From Paenibacillus jilunlii (GTDB lineage: Bacteria; Bacillota; Bacilli; Paenibacillales; Paenibacillaceae): a stretch of DNA of 56,115 bases. This document shows, piece after piece, positions 24,871-33,537 of the stretch (its first letter is position 1; the number at the start of each line of letters is the position of its first letter). The translations under genes were made by a program, and so were the position numbers. Under the pieces are notes generated by a model. That model was not told the DNA's origin. It saw only the letters and a list, made by a program, of their open reading frames with translations, and ran no database searches. The DNA lies in NCBI RefSeq assembly GCF_900102965.1, contig NZ_FNGM01000032.1:1-56115 (forward strand), read 5' to 3'.

Positions 24871-25703
24871 TGAAAGCAAAGTCTAAAGGCAGATGGAACA
24901 TCGGAATTGAAGTGCTTATGATCCTGCTGGCCTTGCTGTTTCTTTCTCCTTTCTATTTCCTGCTGGCGAACTCGGTGAAATCCTTTGGTGAGATTCTAAG
25001 CAATGCGGCAAGCTGGCCGCAGGAATTCATGTGGTCCAACTACTCGAATGCCTGGAAGCTAGCCCGCTTCTCCGAAGCGTTCCGCAATTCACTGATTGTA
25101 ACTATAATCTCTGTAGTTCTGATCTCGCTGTTCAGCGCAATGGCTGCTTACCGGATGGTCCGCGCCAACACACGGTTCAATCAAATTCTGCTGCTGCTGT
25201 TCGTTGCGGCGATGGTGGTTCCCTTTCAGACCATTATGATTCCGATCCTGAAAGTCGTTAATATACTCGGGGTCAATAACTCCTTTGCGGGTCTGATCAT
25301 CTCCAATCTGGGGTTAAGTATTCCGATGGCGATCTTCCTGTTCCACGGCTTCATCAAGTCGGTGCCTCTTGAGATAGAAGAGGCTGCAACGGTCGACGGC
25401 TGTAATCCGATCTCGGCATTCTTCCGGATCGTGCTTCCTCTGTTGAAGCCGATGCTGATGACGATCATCGTCTTGAACGCACTGGGCATCTGGAACGATT
25501 ATCTGCTCCCGTCGCTGATTCTTCAGGCGCCCGGGCTGCGCACCATTCCGCTGGCTACCTTCTCGTTCTTCGGGCAATATACGAAGCAATGGGATATGGC
25601 GCTTCCGGCACTGACCCTTGGGGTTGCTCCAATCGTCATTTTCTATCTGTTCATGCAGCGTTACATTGTTGAGGGAATAGCGGCAGGCTCGGTGAAGGGT
25701 TAA
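24870..25703 (+). CDS. Sugar ABC transporter permease (second subunit)
   Basis: A 277-residue CUT1 permease of the MalG/UgpE type. The N-terminal helix is VLMILLALLFLSPFYFLLAN, followed by the typical SNYSNAW. The EAA loop is EEAATVDGCNPISAFFRIVL, and PALTLGVAPIVIFYLFMQRY is the C-terminal helix. Its ATG overlaps the previous stop codon. Together with the first permease it forms the membrane channel for an oligosaccharide. The binding-protein gene follows 60 nt later, an order (permease-permease-binding protein) that differs from the more common binding-protein-first layout. Confidence 0.95.
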   Translation: MKAKSKGRWNIGIEVLMILLALLFLSPFYFLLANSVKSFGEILSNAASWPQEFMWSNYSNAWKLARFSEAFRNSLIVTIISVVLISLFSAMAAYRMVRANTRFNQILLLLFVAAMVVPFQTIMIPILKVVNILGVNNSFAGLIISNLGLSIPMAIFLFHGFIKSVPLEIEEAATVDGCNPISAFFRIVLPLLKPMLMTIIVLNALGIWNDYLLPSLILQAPGLRTIPLATFSFFGQYTKQWDMALPALTLGVAPIVIFYLFMQRYIVEGIAAGSVKG

Positions 25704-25763
25704 TTCCCCGGGCCCCCGTTCCAAATATAACAGCAGTTAATTTATTCAAGGGGGAAATTAGAA

Positions 25764-27071
25764 ATGATGAAGAAACGTTCTGCATTGATGCTGTCATCTG
25801 TAATGCTCATGTCAGTCATGCTTGCGGCATGCGGCGGAAATTCCAATAATACCGCATCTAATAATGCATCAAATGGAAGCGCTGGCAACACTTCCGGCGC
25901 AGTGAAAACGGTTAAAATCTTTCAGTTCAAAACGGAAATCGTTGAAGGCCTGAATGAACTGAAGGTCGAATTCGAAAAAGAGCATCCGAGCATCAAGCTG
26001 GATATTCAAACCGTCGGCGGCGGTGCGGACTATGCAGCAGCCCTGAAGACCAAGTTTGCTTCCGGGGATGCGCCAGATATTTTCTCCAACGGCGGATATG
26101 CCGAAATGGACCTGTGGGGAGACAAGCTGGAAGACCTGTCGGACCAGCCTTGGGTGAAGGATCTGATCCCTTTGGCGGCAGAGCCAATGACTAAAGACGG
26201 CAAAACCTACGGTATGCCAATGAACCTTGAAGGGATCGGCTATGTGTACAACAAAGACCTGTTCACCAAAGCCGGTATCACCGAAACTCCAAAGACCATC
26301 ACCGAGCTTGAAGAAGCCGCTAAAAAGCTGCAGGCTATCGATGTCACACCTTTCGGCAACGCTTATCAGGAATGGTGGCTGCTGGGCAACCAGGGCATCA
26401 GCGTAGCCTTTGCACAGCAGGATAATGTAGATGAGTTCATCAAAGGCCTCAATGGGGGCACTGCAAGTATCGTAGGCAACCCGGTATTCAAGGACTGGAG
26501 CAACCTGCTTAATTTGACCGTGAAATACGGCCAGAAAAATCCTCTGACTACCGATGCCAACACTCACCTGGCGATGTTCGCCAAGGGCGAAACGGCCATG
26601 ATGCAGGAAGGCAACTGGGCCCAGACACTTGTGGACAACATTACGCCTAACATGAACATCGGCATGTTCCCTATGCCAATCAATGATGACCCAGCAAAAA
26701 ACGACAAGATGACTGTAGGGATTCCTGCCAACCTGGTTGTAAATAAAGATTCCGGCTCCAAAGAAGAAGCCAAAACATTCTTGAACTGGCTCGTCACTTC
26801 CGATATGGGTAAAGAATATATCACTAAAAAATGGAAATTTATCCCTGCATTGAAAACCATTGAAGCTACTCCAGAGGATATCGGGGCACTCGGTTCTGAT
26901 GTATGGAAATACGTTCAGGACGGTAAAGTATATGGTCTGCAATCCTCCAAATTCCCTGATGGTGTAACCCAGGAGTTTGCCAGCGTAATTCAAGAGCTGA
27001 TTGCCGGTAAAACGGACGAAGCCGGTTGGGAAAAAGGCATGCAGGCAGCTTGGGATAAGCTGAAGAAATAA
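25764..27071 (+). CDS. Sugar ABC transporter substrate-binding lipoprotein
   Basis: A 435-residue extracellular binding protein of the CUT1 family. The signal peptide ends in a lipobox LAAC with Cys23 as the lipidated residue, followed by an Asn/Ser/Gly-rich linker. The mature part has the SBP_bac_1 pattern (VKTVKIFQFKTEIVEGLNEL, GDAPDIFSNGGYAEMDLWGD, GETAMMQEGNW). ATG 25764 has GGGGGAAAT upstream; the next codon is also ATG. It captures the substrate for the two permeases encoded upstream. The sugar is not predictable from sequence; an oligosaccharide is likely for this family. A hairpin terminator follows. Confidence 0.95.
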   Translation: MMKKRSALMLSSVMLMSVMLAACGGNSNNTASNNASNGSAGNTSGAVKTVKIFQFKTEIVEGLNELKVEFEKEHPSIKLDIQTVGGGADYAAALKTKFASGDAPDIFSNGGYAEMDLWGDKLEDLSDQPWVKDLIPLAAEPMTKDGKTYGMPMNLEGIGYVYNKDLFTKAGITETPKTITELEEAAKKLQAIDVTPFGNAYQEWWLLGNQGISVAFAQQDNVDEFIKGLNGGTASIVGNPVFKDWSNLLNLTVKYGQKNPLTTDANTHLAMFAKGETAMMQEGNWAQTLVDNITPNMNIGMFPMPINDDPAKNDKMTVGIPANLVVNKDSGSKEEAKTFLNWLVTSDMGKEYITKKWKFIPALKTIEATPEDIGALGSDVWKYVQDGKVYGLQSSKFPDGVTQEFASVIQELIAGKTDEAGWEKGMQAAWDKLKK

Positions 27072-27140
27072 TCATAGCGGTTTACACTATGTTATAGAGT
27101 CCAATAGGACCATACTTGATTTGGAAAAGTGGATTTGCAA

Positions 27141-27183
27141 AGGGACGTCTCCTGGCTCAGGCGGAAGGATGACGTCTCTTTTT
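27141..27183 (+). terminator. Terminator of the ABC transporter operon
   Basis: AGGGACGTC (27141-27149) pairs with GACGTCTCT (27171-27179) with one wobble, followed by five T. The hairpin overlaps the 3' end of the convergent 27157 frame. Confidence 0.65.
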
Positions 27184-27387
27184 CATCATCCGGGAGATAA
27201 AGGGGAGCAGCACGGCTTGCGGATTATCCTTCAGCCCTGCAGCCTGCTTCTTCTGGGGGCCTTGAAGCTCATCACGGTGAAGCAGATCCAGCAGATCATA
27301 TACGCTTTTGACTTCGCTGGTATTGATAACCTTTTCCCTGCCGTCCGGGTCCCCGGGCACCTTGAAACACCAATTTTTGTTCTCCAT
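27157..27387 (-). CDS. Small hypothetical protein
   Basis: A 76-residue soluble protein beginning MENKNWCFKVPGDPDGREKV and ending in a basic tail (RMMKKRRHPSA). The start at ATG 27387 is supported by AAGGAG about 8 nt upstream; a further in-frame start at 27396 has no better site. No family is recognised. It is short and its 3' end overlaps the ABC operon terminator, so it could be spurious, but the ribosome binding site and polar composition favour a real gene. It is divergent from the LysR gene. Confidence 0.5.
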   Translation of the reverse strand: MENKNWCFKVPGDPDGREKVINTSEVKSVYDLLDLLHRDELQGPQKKQAAGLKDNPQAVLLPFISRMMKKRRHPSA

Positions 27388-27584
27388 TACTCCCACTCCT
27401 TATGAAGTTTTGATAACCTCTTCTTACTTGAGTCCACTTTGCAAACGAACTTCGGATGCGTATACTTAAGTTCATTTTGTCTCTGTTTTCATCATAATCC
27501 GTGAAGCGGATCATGTATAATGAAGAGAAATGATGGACGACATCACTGCGGCTGATGGCTGATCCGGGGGGAGAGAGACGGACT

Positions 27585-28502
27585 ATGGATATTGGTCTTC
27601 TTAAGGTGTTTCAGGCAGTGGCTGAAGAAGGCAGCATCTCCAAAGCGGCCCAACGCTTGAACTATGTGCAGTCCAATGTAACGGCAAGAATTCAGCAACT
27701 GGAGCAGGAGCTGAAAACTCCGCTCTTTTACCGGCACAGCCGGGGCATCACGTTGACTTCAGCCGGACAGACGCTCATGGAATACACACTCAAAATATTT
27801 AATCTTCTGGAGGAAGCGGCACAGGCGGTTCTGGATTCGCCGGTTCCGAAGGGCTCGATCACGGTTGGCTCGGATACGACGGCTGCCGTGCGGCTGCCTG
27901 CCATCCTGTCTGCCTACCGCGGGTGTTACCCTGACGTCGAGGTTCAGCTGCAGATCGGACGAAACAATGATCTCATCGATGCCGTCCTGCAATATGCTGT
28001 GAACGGAGCTTTCGTAGACGGGCCGGTCGAGCATCCGGAAATTATTCAGGAGCTGGTCATCAATGAGAAGCTTGGACTTATCGTTCCTGATGCAATAGAC
28101 TATCAGGGCCTTCAGTCGGTCCATGACAAGACGCTGCTGATTCTGAATGCGAACTGCATTTACCGCACCAGGCTGGAAGAGTGGCTCGGAGACGAGGGCT
28201 GCCGGCTGGGGAAGGTAATGGAATTCGGGACCATGGAAGGGTTGCTGGGATGCGTAAAAGCGGGGATTGGGTATGCGGTTCTGCCCGTATCTTATTTTAA
28301 CCGGATGAATGTAACAGAGGGAATCCGCTGCTATCCTTTTCCGGAGAGGTATGCGGAGGTTCCGACAGTGTTTATCCGTCGGCGTGACCTGTATATGACC
28401 AGCGCCTTCCGGGAATTCATAGAAGAGCTGAAAATGCGCCTGCCGGAAGCTGTGTGCGGAGCGGATAGCCCTGCGGCAGAAACCGGCGGAGCCGTAAAGT
28501 AA
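27585..28502 (+). CDS. LysR-family transcriptional regulator
   Basis: A 305-residue regulator. The N-terminal winged helix-turn-helix (MDIGLLKVFQAVAEEGSISK then AAQRLNYVQSNVTARIQQLE) is typical. The effector-binding domain begins GSITVGSDTTAAVRLPAILS. The ribosome binding site GGGGGGAGAG lies 10-18 nt before ATG 27585. Upstream is TATAAT (27516-27521) overlapped by the inverted repeat ATCCG-tgaag-CGGAT. LysR proteins usually control a divergent gene; here that is the small 27157 frame. The family resembles the CzcR/YofA-like subgroup, but no inducer can be named. The C-terminal tail is alanine/proline-rich. Confidence 0.93.
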   Translation: MDIGLLKVFQAVAEEGSISKAAQRLNYVQSNVTARIQQLEQELKTPLFYRHSRGITLTSAGQTLMEYTLKIFNLLEEAAQAVLDSPVPKGSITVGSDTTAAVRLPAILSAYRGCYPDVEVQLQIGRNNDLIDAVLQYAVNGAFVDGPVEHPEIIQELVINEKLGLIVPDAIDYQGLQSVHDKTLLILNANCIYRTRLEEWLGDEGCRLGKVMEFGTMEGLLGCVKAGIGYAVLPVSYFNRMNVTEGIRCYPFPERYAEVPTVFIRRRDLYMTSAFREFIEELKMRLPEAVCGADSPAAETGGAVK

Positions 28503-28553
28503 CAGGAAGTGACCCGGTACTTGGTCCATGGAGTCAAAGTACATCAGCTGGGG

Positions 28554-28582
28554 TGTTACTACCAGGAACTAACGGGTATAAT
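28554..28582 (+). promoter_or_regulatory. Possible promoter of the small 28604 gene
   Basis: TATAAT at 28577-28582 lies 17 nt after TGTTAC (28554-28559). The -10 box is perfect and the -35 box poor. The start codon is 21 nt downstream of the -10 box. Confidence 0.4.
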
Positions 28583-28603
28583 GGGTAAAAGGAGATGATT
28601 TCC

Positions 28604-28795
28604 ATGTCTGACTTTTTTAATGCTGGACCTAACGTACCCAGTCCGGACCCCGGTGCCCACAAAGCCAAGCATGATGCCGACGCGCGTAATTATCATCAAA
28701 AGGGCATAACGGGCTTCTGGAGGCAGACTACCGATCTGGTGATAGCGGTGGCTGTGCTCGCGGTTATCGTGGGCCTGTGCATCTGGATCTTTTAA
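28604..28795 (+). CDS. Small tail-anchored membrane protein
   Basis: A 63-residue protein with a polar, proline- and histidine-rich N-terminal half (MSDFFNAGPNVPSPDPGAHK) and a single C-terminal transmembrane helix (LVIAVAVLAVIVGLCIWIF). The start at ATG 28604 follows AAAAGGAG at 8-12 nt. It has its own promoter-like TATAAT and a very strong hairpin downstream, so it is monocistronic. No family is recognised. The layout places the N-terminal half in the cytoplasm if it is a tail-anchored protein. Confidence 0.75.
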   Translation: MSDFFNAGPNVPSPDPGAHKAKHDADARNYHQKGITGFWRQTTDLVIAVAVLAVIVGLCIWIF

Positions 28796-28833
28796 CGAAT
28801 TTACCTCATGGTCTTATGCAGGATTTATCCGAA

Positions 28834-28889
28834 GAACACAAGCAGCGGCACCCCGGCTGGTTCAGCCCCGGGTGCCGCTGCTTGTGTTC
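28834..28889. terminator. Strong hairpin after the small protein gene
   Basis: GAACACAAGCAGCGGCACCC (28834-28853) pairs with its complement at 28870-28889, a 20-bp stem. No long T run follows, so it may work in both directions or stabilise the RNA end. Confidence 0.7.
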
Positions 28890-28951
28890 TGAGTCTCTTC
28901 CGGAATGGCACTATATAGATTGAAACTCATGAACAGAGCTAGTCATCCTTA

Positions 28952-29130
28952 GCGGGAAAAAGGCTCACTCAACAAACTCATTCGGCTCATGAAGGGTCTA
29001 TGTTGGAAAAAGTACCACTAATTCAGCTGAAAGCGGCCGTATGGGGTGAATAGGCATGAATTAGATGTACAAATTCCCACTAAAACCTTCTGCAGCCAAA
29101 ATTTTAGCGATTTAGTTTTACTTTTTCCAC
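28952..29130. repeat. Four-unit F-F-R-R intergenic element, copy B
   Basis: Forward units start at 28952 (GCGGGAAAAAGG) and 29002 (GTTGGAAAAAGTACCACTAA). Reverse units end at 29080 (AATTCCCAC) and 29130 (TTTTACTTTTTCCAC). Spacing is 50 nt in each half and the element spans 179 nt. It fills most of the gap between the convergent small-protein and AraC genes. Confidence 0.8.
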
Positions 29131-29203
29131 TTAGCATCAGTTCCATATGAGCCTCACTCACGTTCCCCAAGCTACTTTCCAGTTCTCCAACTCATATAGA
29201 GAA

Positions 29204-30040
29204 TCAATGCAGCCGCCGGAATTGATCCGGCGTGGTTCCGGACTGCTTGCGGAAGGTGGCCACGAAGTGGCTGACATCGCGGAAGCCGACCTGCTGCGAA
29301 ATGGCTTTTACGGTTAGATCGGGCTGGCTGACCAGCAGCTCCTTGCTCTTGCGGATACGCAGGCGGACGAAGTAGGCATATGGAGAAAGGCCGAAGGTCT
29401 GCAGAAACAGGCTGTTAAGGTAGCGGCCTGACACATCAAGCTGCAAAGCCAGGTCATGCAGGCCGATATCAGGATCGCCATAATGGCTATCCATCCATTT
29501 CAGCAATGGCTGCACCTTGTCCACATTGCGGGAAATGGAGGTATTGTTGTGCAGGTGTCCATATTTGCTGAGCGTCAGGAGGAACCGGTAGGCATCGGTA
29601 GAAGCACCAAGGCTGAACATATCCTCGGCGGCATCGTGCCGGTCGAGCATTTCCTTCAGCATCAAAGGCAACGGAGCCTCGCTCTCCCAGCGGTAAAAGG
29701 AGTTGGCATTCATGCCGAGCGAATCCAGAATCTGCCGGGCAGAGCTTCCCCCGAAGGTCAGATAATAGGTGCACCACGGTTCAGGGGACAGCGCTTCGTA
29801 TCTGTGGGTGGTCCCCGGGAGCAGGAGTACGCCGCTGCCTTCGGCGAGCGTAAGCTTTTTATTCTCGAAATGGATAATTCCCTCACCCTGTGAGGTCTGG
29901 AGCCAATGATAGGCATGGTACCCCTCAGGGCGGGATACCTTCTCCTGGTCGGGGTTGTAGCCCATGCTGTCGAGTGTAATCGGCAGGTGGTATCCGCCTT
30001 CTTGGCCGAACACAATTCTGCGGGGGGCTGTCACGGGCAA
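29204..30040 (-). CDS. AraC-family regulator of the GH42 gene
   Basis: A regulator of about 278 residues with an N-terminal cupin/AraC ligand-binding domain (PEGYHAYHWLQTSQGEGIIH, LLLPGTTHRYEA) and a C-terminal pair of helix-turn-helix motifs (IGLHDLALQLDVSGRYLNSL, VKAISQQVGFRDVSHFVATF). The start chosen is TTG 30040, because AGGAGAGG lies 6 nt upstream of it; ATG 30064 is in frame but has no ribosome binding site. It is divergent from the beta-galactosidase gene with about 95-120 nt between them, which includes an inverted repeat AAACG-tagag-CGTTT. It most likely activates that gene in response to a galactoside. Confidence 0.92.
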   Translation of the reverse strand: MPVTAPRRIVFGQEGGYHLPITLDSMGYNPDQEKVSRPEGYHAYHWLQTSQGEGIIHFENKKLTLAEGSGVLLLPGTTHRYEALSPEPWCTYYLTFGGSSARQILDSLGMNANSFYRWESEAPLPLMLKEMLDRHDAAEDMFSLGASTDAYRFLLTLSKYGHLHNNTSISRNVDKVQPLLKWMDSHYGDPDIGLHDLALQLDVSGRYLNSLFLQTFGLSPYAYFVRLRIRKSKELLVSQPDLTVKAISQQVGFRDVSHFVATFRKQSGTTPDQFRRLH

Positions 30041-30103
30041 ATGTATCCTCTCCTGTTGTTCCATATTATTATATGAGTTGGTGGTAATTTTATATTTAAA
30101 GGG

Positions 30104-30118
30104 AAACGTAGAGCGTTT
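30104..30118. promoter_or_regulatory. Inverted repeat in the AraC/GH42 divergent region
   Basis: AAACG (30104-30108) and CGTTT (30114-30118) flank TAGAG. TTTACA (30116-30121), followed by TATAAA 18 nt later (30140-30145), could be the GH42 promoter, but it would leave almost no leader. Confidence 0.35.
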
Positions 30119-30158
30119 ACAATAAGAATATACTTATACTATAAAGGATGTGCGATAC

Positions 30159-32189
30159 GTGATCAACGATAAATTGCCGAAGATTTGGTACGGCGGAGAT
30201 TACAATCCCGAGCAGTGGGACGCCCCGGTATGGGCAGAGGATGAACGGATGTTCAAGCTGGCGGGCATTGATGTCGCTACGATTAATGTATTCTCATGGG
30301 CGCTGATTCAGCCTTCGGAGGATACCTATGATTTCTCCGGCCTGGATGAATTGATGGACCGCTTATATAACAATGGAACCTATGTCTGCCTGGCTACAAG
30401 CACAGGGGCCCACCCGGCCTGGATGGCCCACCGCTACCCGGAAGTGACCCGGGTCGATGTCCAGGGCAGAAAACGCAAATTCGGCGGACGCCATAACTCC
30501 AATCCGAACAGTCCGGTTTACCGCAAATTCGCTGCCAAGCTGGCGGGCAAGCTGGCTGAGCGCTATAAGGACCATCCGGGGCTGGTGGCCTGGCATATTT
30601 CTAATGAATATGGCGGCTACGATTATTCCGAACAGTCTGAAGCAGCTTTCCGGGTCTGGCTGAAGAACCGTTACGGCTCGCTGGATGCCCTCAATAAAGC
30701 CTGGAACACCCGTTTCTGGGGACACACCTTCTATGATTGGGAAGAAATTGTTGTGCCAAACGAGTTAAGTGAGGAATGGAACGGCAACCGGACCAACTTC
30801 CAGGGAATCTCCCTTGATTACCGCAGATTTATGTCACATAGCCTGCTGGAATGCTACAAGCTGGAATATAACGCCATCAAGGAGCACAGCACAAATGTTC
30901 CGGTGACAACTAACCTGATGGGCTTCTACCCTGAGCTGGATTATTTCGAGTGGGCGAAGCATATGGATGTTGTCTCATGGGATAACTATCCTTCCCTGGA
31001 TACACCGGTCAGCCATACGGCCATGACGCATGACCTGATGCGCGGTCTGAAGAACGGCCAGCCGTTTATGCTGATGGAGCAAACGCCGAGCCAGCAGAAC
31101 TGGCAGCCGTACAACTCGCTGAAGCGTCCAGGCGTAATGCGCCTGTGGAGCTATCAGGCGGTAGCGCGGGGCGCGGACACGGTGCTGTTCTTCCAGCTCC
31201 GCCGTTCCATCGGCGCCTGCGAGAAGTATCATGGTGCCGTCATTGAGCATGTGGGACATGAGCATACGCGCGTCTTCCGTGAATGTGCCGAGCTTGGCAG
31301 AGAGCTGGAGCTGCTGGGCGATCAACTGCTGGATGCGCGCAGTGCAGCGCAGATCGGCATTATCTATGACTGGGAAAACCGCTGGGCGCTTGATCTGTCA
31401 AGCGGACCTTCCGTAGCGCTGGATTATGTGAACGAAGTGCATAAATATTACGACGCGCTGTATCAGCAGAATATCGAAGCCGATATGATCGGAGTCGAAG
31501 AAGACCTCTCCAAGTACAAGATTGTTATCGCTCCGGTGCTGTATATGATCAAGCCGGGATTTGCCGAGAAGGTCGAAGCCTTCGTGAAGGCGGGCGGCAC
31601 ATTCGTTACGACTTATTTCAGCGGCATCGTGAACGAAAATGATCTGGTTACCGTCGGGGGCTACCCGGGCGAGCTGCGCAAGGTGCTCGGCATTTGGGCT
31701 GAGGAAATCGACGCCCTGCTGCCGGGAATGAGCAATGAAATCGTAATGAGCAAAGAGTGGGGCGCGCTGAACCGCACTTATCCGTGCGATCTGCTGTGCG
31801 ATCTGATTCACGCGGAAAGCGCGGAAGTGCTGGCTGAATATGGCGCTGATTTCTACAAAGGTATGCCGGCTCTAACCGTGAACCGTTTTGGCGAGGGCAA
31901 GGCTTACTACGTGGCAACCAGTCCGGATGCGGCGTTCCTGCAAGGGTTCCTGTGGAACCTGTGTGCAGAGAAGGAGATTCAGCCGCTGGTCAGCGCACCG
32001 GAAGGCATCGAATCCGTACAGCGCGTTAAGGACGGTGTATCCTATCTGTTCCTGCTGAACCATAAGGAAGGCGAACTCAGTGCGGATATCGGCTCCGCTG
32101 AACGCACCGATCTGCTGACCGGCAAGACCTTCAGCGGCACGGCCGTTGTTCCGGGGCGGGGCGTGCTGATTTTGTCAGACAAGAACTAA
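30159..32189 (+). CDS. GH42 beta-galactosidase
   Basis: A 676-residue glycoside hydrolase family 42 enzyme hydrolysing terminal beta-galactosides, probably inside the cell since no signal peptide is present. The N-terminal TIM barrel carries the acid/base E150 (WHISNEYGGYD) and the nucleophile E307 (MLMEQTPSQQNW). The trimerisation domain follows and a small C-terminal beta domain ends the protein. The start is taken as GTG 30159 with AAAGG 11 nt upstream; an in-frame GTG at 30150 would be too close to that site. It is divergent from the AraC gene and followed by a good terminator. GanA/YesZ-type enzymes act on galactan or rhamnogalacturonan oligosaccharides; which applies here is unclear. 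Confidence 0.95.
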   Translation: MINDKLPKIWYGGDYNPEQWDAPVWAEDERMFKLAGIDVATINVFSWALIQPSEDTYDFSGLDELMDRLYNNGTYVCLATSTGAHPAWMAHRYPEVTRVDVQGRKRKFGGRHNSNPNSPVYRKFAAKLAGKLAERYKDHPGLVAWHISNEYGGYDYSEQSEAAFRVWLKNRYGSLDALNKAWNTRFWGHTFYDWEEIVVPNELSEEWNGNRTNFQGISLDYRRFMSHSLLECYKLEYNAIKEHSTNVPVTTNLMGFYPELDYFEWAKHMDVVSWDNYPSLDTPVSHTAMTHDLMRGLKNGQPFMLMEQTPSQQNWQPYNSLKRPGVMRLWSYQAVARGADTVLFFQLRRSIGACEKYHGAVIEHVGHEHTRVFRECAELGRELELLGDQLLDARSAAQIGIIYDWENRWALDLSSGPSVALDYVNEVHKYYDALYQQNIEADMIGVEEDLSKYKIVIAPVLYMIKPGFAEKVEAFVKAGGTFVTTYFSGIVNENDLVTVGGYPGELRKVLGIWAEEIDALLPGMSNEIVMSKEWGALNRTYPCDLLCDLIHAESAEVLAEYGADFYKGMPALTVNRFGEGKAYYVATSPDAAFLQGFLWNLCAEKEIQPLVSAPEGIESVQRVKDGVSYLFLLNHKEGELSADIGSAERTDLLTGKTFSGTAVVPGRGVLILSDKN

Positions 32190-32238
32190 GATTAGTTTGG
32201 AAGAATAAAGAGCAGTTCCGCAGAGATGGGTTTAAGAA

Positions 32239-32282
32239 GGACGATGTCCCAAGCTTTAGGCTTGGAGCATCGTCCTTTTTTT
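32239..32282 (+). terminator. Intrinsic terminator of the GH42 gene
   Basis: Stem GGACGATG (32239-32246) / CATCGTCC (32268-32275) with inner stem CCAAGC / GCTTGG and a run of seven T. Confidence 0.93.
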
Positions 32283-32342
32283 GCGCTGAAACTCACTTAC
32301 TTGCACTCTTATGATTTCCGTCTATTGCTGCAGGAAGGTGAA

Positions 32343-32462
32343 ATGGAATTAGTTCACTTAAATGAACGTAAAAGCTTTCAGCAGAAGGAATAGTGGGGAA
32401 AAGTAGATTTAATTGGTTGCCGAGAAGCGGGATGAGAAAGAATGAAGTTCACTTTTTCCAAC
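32343..32462. repeat. Degenerate copy C of the F-F-R-R element
   Basis: Two forward units start at 32343 (ATGGAATTAGTTCACTTAAA) and 32393 (GTGGGGAAAAGTAGATTTAA), 50 nt apart. One reverse unit ends near 32462 (TTCACTTTTTCCAAC). The expected outer reverse unit near 32520 is no longer recognisable and the inner spacing is longer than in intact copies. Confidence 0.5.
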
Positions 32463-32579
32463 TTGGGCTTGCCGCGTGCAGCTAATGAGGCCCTCCAGGC
32501 TCAAAACCGAAATCTAAACTGGTAGTGTGGTCAGTGAAGGGCGAAGTTGGAATTTACATCGATATAATTGCGTATCCGA

Positions 32580-32608
32580 TAGACACGTATTATTACGCGT
32601 GCTAAAAT
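32580..32608 (+). promoter_or_regulatory. SigA-type promoter of the antitoxin-like RNA
   Basis: TAGACA (32580-32585) and TAAAAT (32603-32608) are separated by exactly 17 nt. No coding frame with a start codon and ribosome binding site follows, which points to a non-coding transcript. Confidence 0.65.
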
Positions 32609-32614
32609 AGTGGG

Positions 32615-32790
32615 TATAAAGAAGAACAACGGTTCCGTATACTAAAAAAGGAGACCCCGCCGCGCCAACGGCAAAGTCTCCTTAGGACCAGTAAGGCTGT
32701 GGATCACCACGGCGCGCACGAACAAAATTGCTAGTTCAAGCGAAACCCACCGTTAGGGTGCCAACCTATTTCGCGGTGGGTTTTCGCTTG
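32615..32790 (+). ncRNA. Type I antitoxin-like small RNA
   Basis: About 175 nt from the predicted transcription start to a terminator hairpin (CAAGCGAAACCCACCG 32737-32752 with CGGTGGGTTTTCGCTTG 32774-32790, one bulge). On the opposite strand a second terminator lies inside it (32644-32683), so two convergent RNAs would overlap at their 3' ends. This is the established layout of Firmicute type I toxin-antitoxin loci such as txpA/RatA and bsrG/SR4. The opposite strand holds only a 42-codon frame starting near 32854 without a hydrophobic helix or a clear promoter, so the toxin gene seems decayed. The RNA itself and its role are inferred. Confidence 0.5.
32644..32683 (-). terminator. Minus-strand terminator in the toxin-antitoxin-like locus
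   Basis: Read on the minus strand, AAGGAGAC (32683-32676) pairs with GTCTCCTT (32655-32648) around an inner CG-rich stem, followed by a T run. It would end a transcript entering from about 32850. Confidence 0.75.
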
Positions 32791-32967
32791 TTCCGAAGTT
32801 TCCGACGCAGTATACGATAGAGCTTCCGTACAGAATCCGCTCACACTACCATTCATTCAACCCCAGAACAAGAAAATTGTTTGAAAGACAAAGAATGTTC
32901 GATCTTTGCTTTTGCGAACTTCGTTAATTAGTTGGCGATGAGTGACGGTTCAGGAGAGAGGCAGCAC

Positions 32968-33525
32968 ATGACAACTTTACTGGTAACAGGCTACCGTGCG
33001 CATGAGCTCGGGATTTTTGACAGCAAACATCAGGGGATTCCTTATATTAAAAAAGCGCTAATGAACAGATTGATCCCGCTCGTCGAGGAGGGGGTAGACT
33101 GGATCATTACACCCGGCCAATACGGCGTGGATCTGTGGGCCTGTGAAGTGGTGCTTGAGCTGAAGCAGCAGTATCCCGGGCTGAAGCTGGGCATTATCAC
33201 CGCACACGCTTCGCCGGAGGAAAAGTGGAAGGAGGACAAGCAGAACGAATACCGGCGGATTATTGCCGGGGCCGATTATTGTGGGGCGGTCAGCAATGCC
33301 CCGTATGACGGCAGCTGGCAGTTCCGGGCCAGAGATGACCTGTTGTTCCGCAAAAGCGATGCGATTCTGCTGTTCTACGATGAAGATGCCGCCGAGGGTA
33401 GTCCGAAATTCTTCAAGGAGCGTGCATTGAAGCTTAATGCAGAAGGAGACTATGGCCTCTATCTGATGCATGCCGAGGAGATTCAGAATATTGCTGATGA
33501 AGAGAGCCAGCAAGGCTATGAATAA
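32968..33525 (+). CDS. ypsA: YpsA-family (SLOG/DUF1273) protein
   Basis: A 185-residue protein of the YpsA/DUF1273 family, a SLOG-type Rossmann fold thought to bind a nucleotide-like ligand. Characteristic segments are LLVTGYRAHELGIF, GVDWIITPGQYGVDLWACEV and GLKLGIITAH. In Bacillus subtilis YpsA has been linked to cell division and oxidative stress; the biochemical activity is not established. The start at ATG 32968 follows AGGAGAGAGG; an in-frame upstream start at 32932 lacks a site. The yciI-like gene follows 12 nt later and is co-transcribed. Confidence 0.93.
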   Translation: MTTLLVTGYRAHELGIFDSKHQGIPYIKKALMNRLIPLVEEGVDWIITPGQYGVDLWACEVVLELKQQYPGLKLGIITAHASPEEKWKEDKQNEYRRIIAGADYCGAVSNAPYDGSWQFRARDDLLFRKSDAILLFYDEDAAEGSPKFFKERALKLNAEGDYGLYLMHAEEIQNIADEESQQGYE

Positions 33526-33537
33526 GGAGGACAACCA

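Noticed and set aside
32729..32854. 42-codon minus-strand frame as an active toxin
   Set aside because: The product has no hydrophobic helix and no promoter or good ribosome binding site, so it is at most a remnant.
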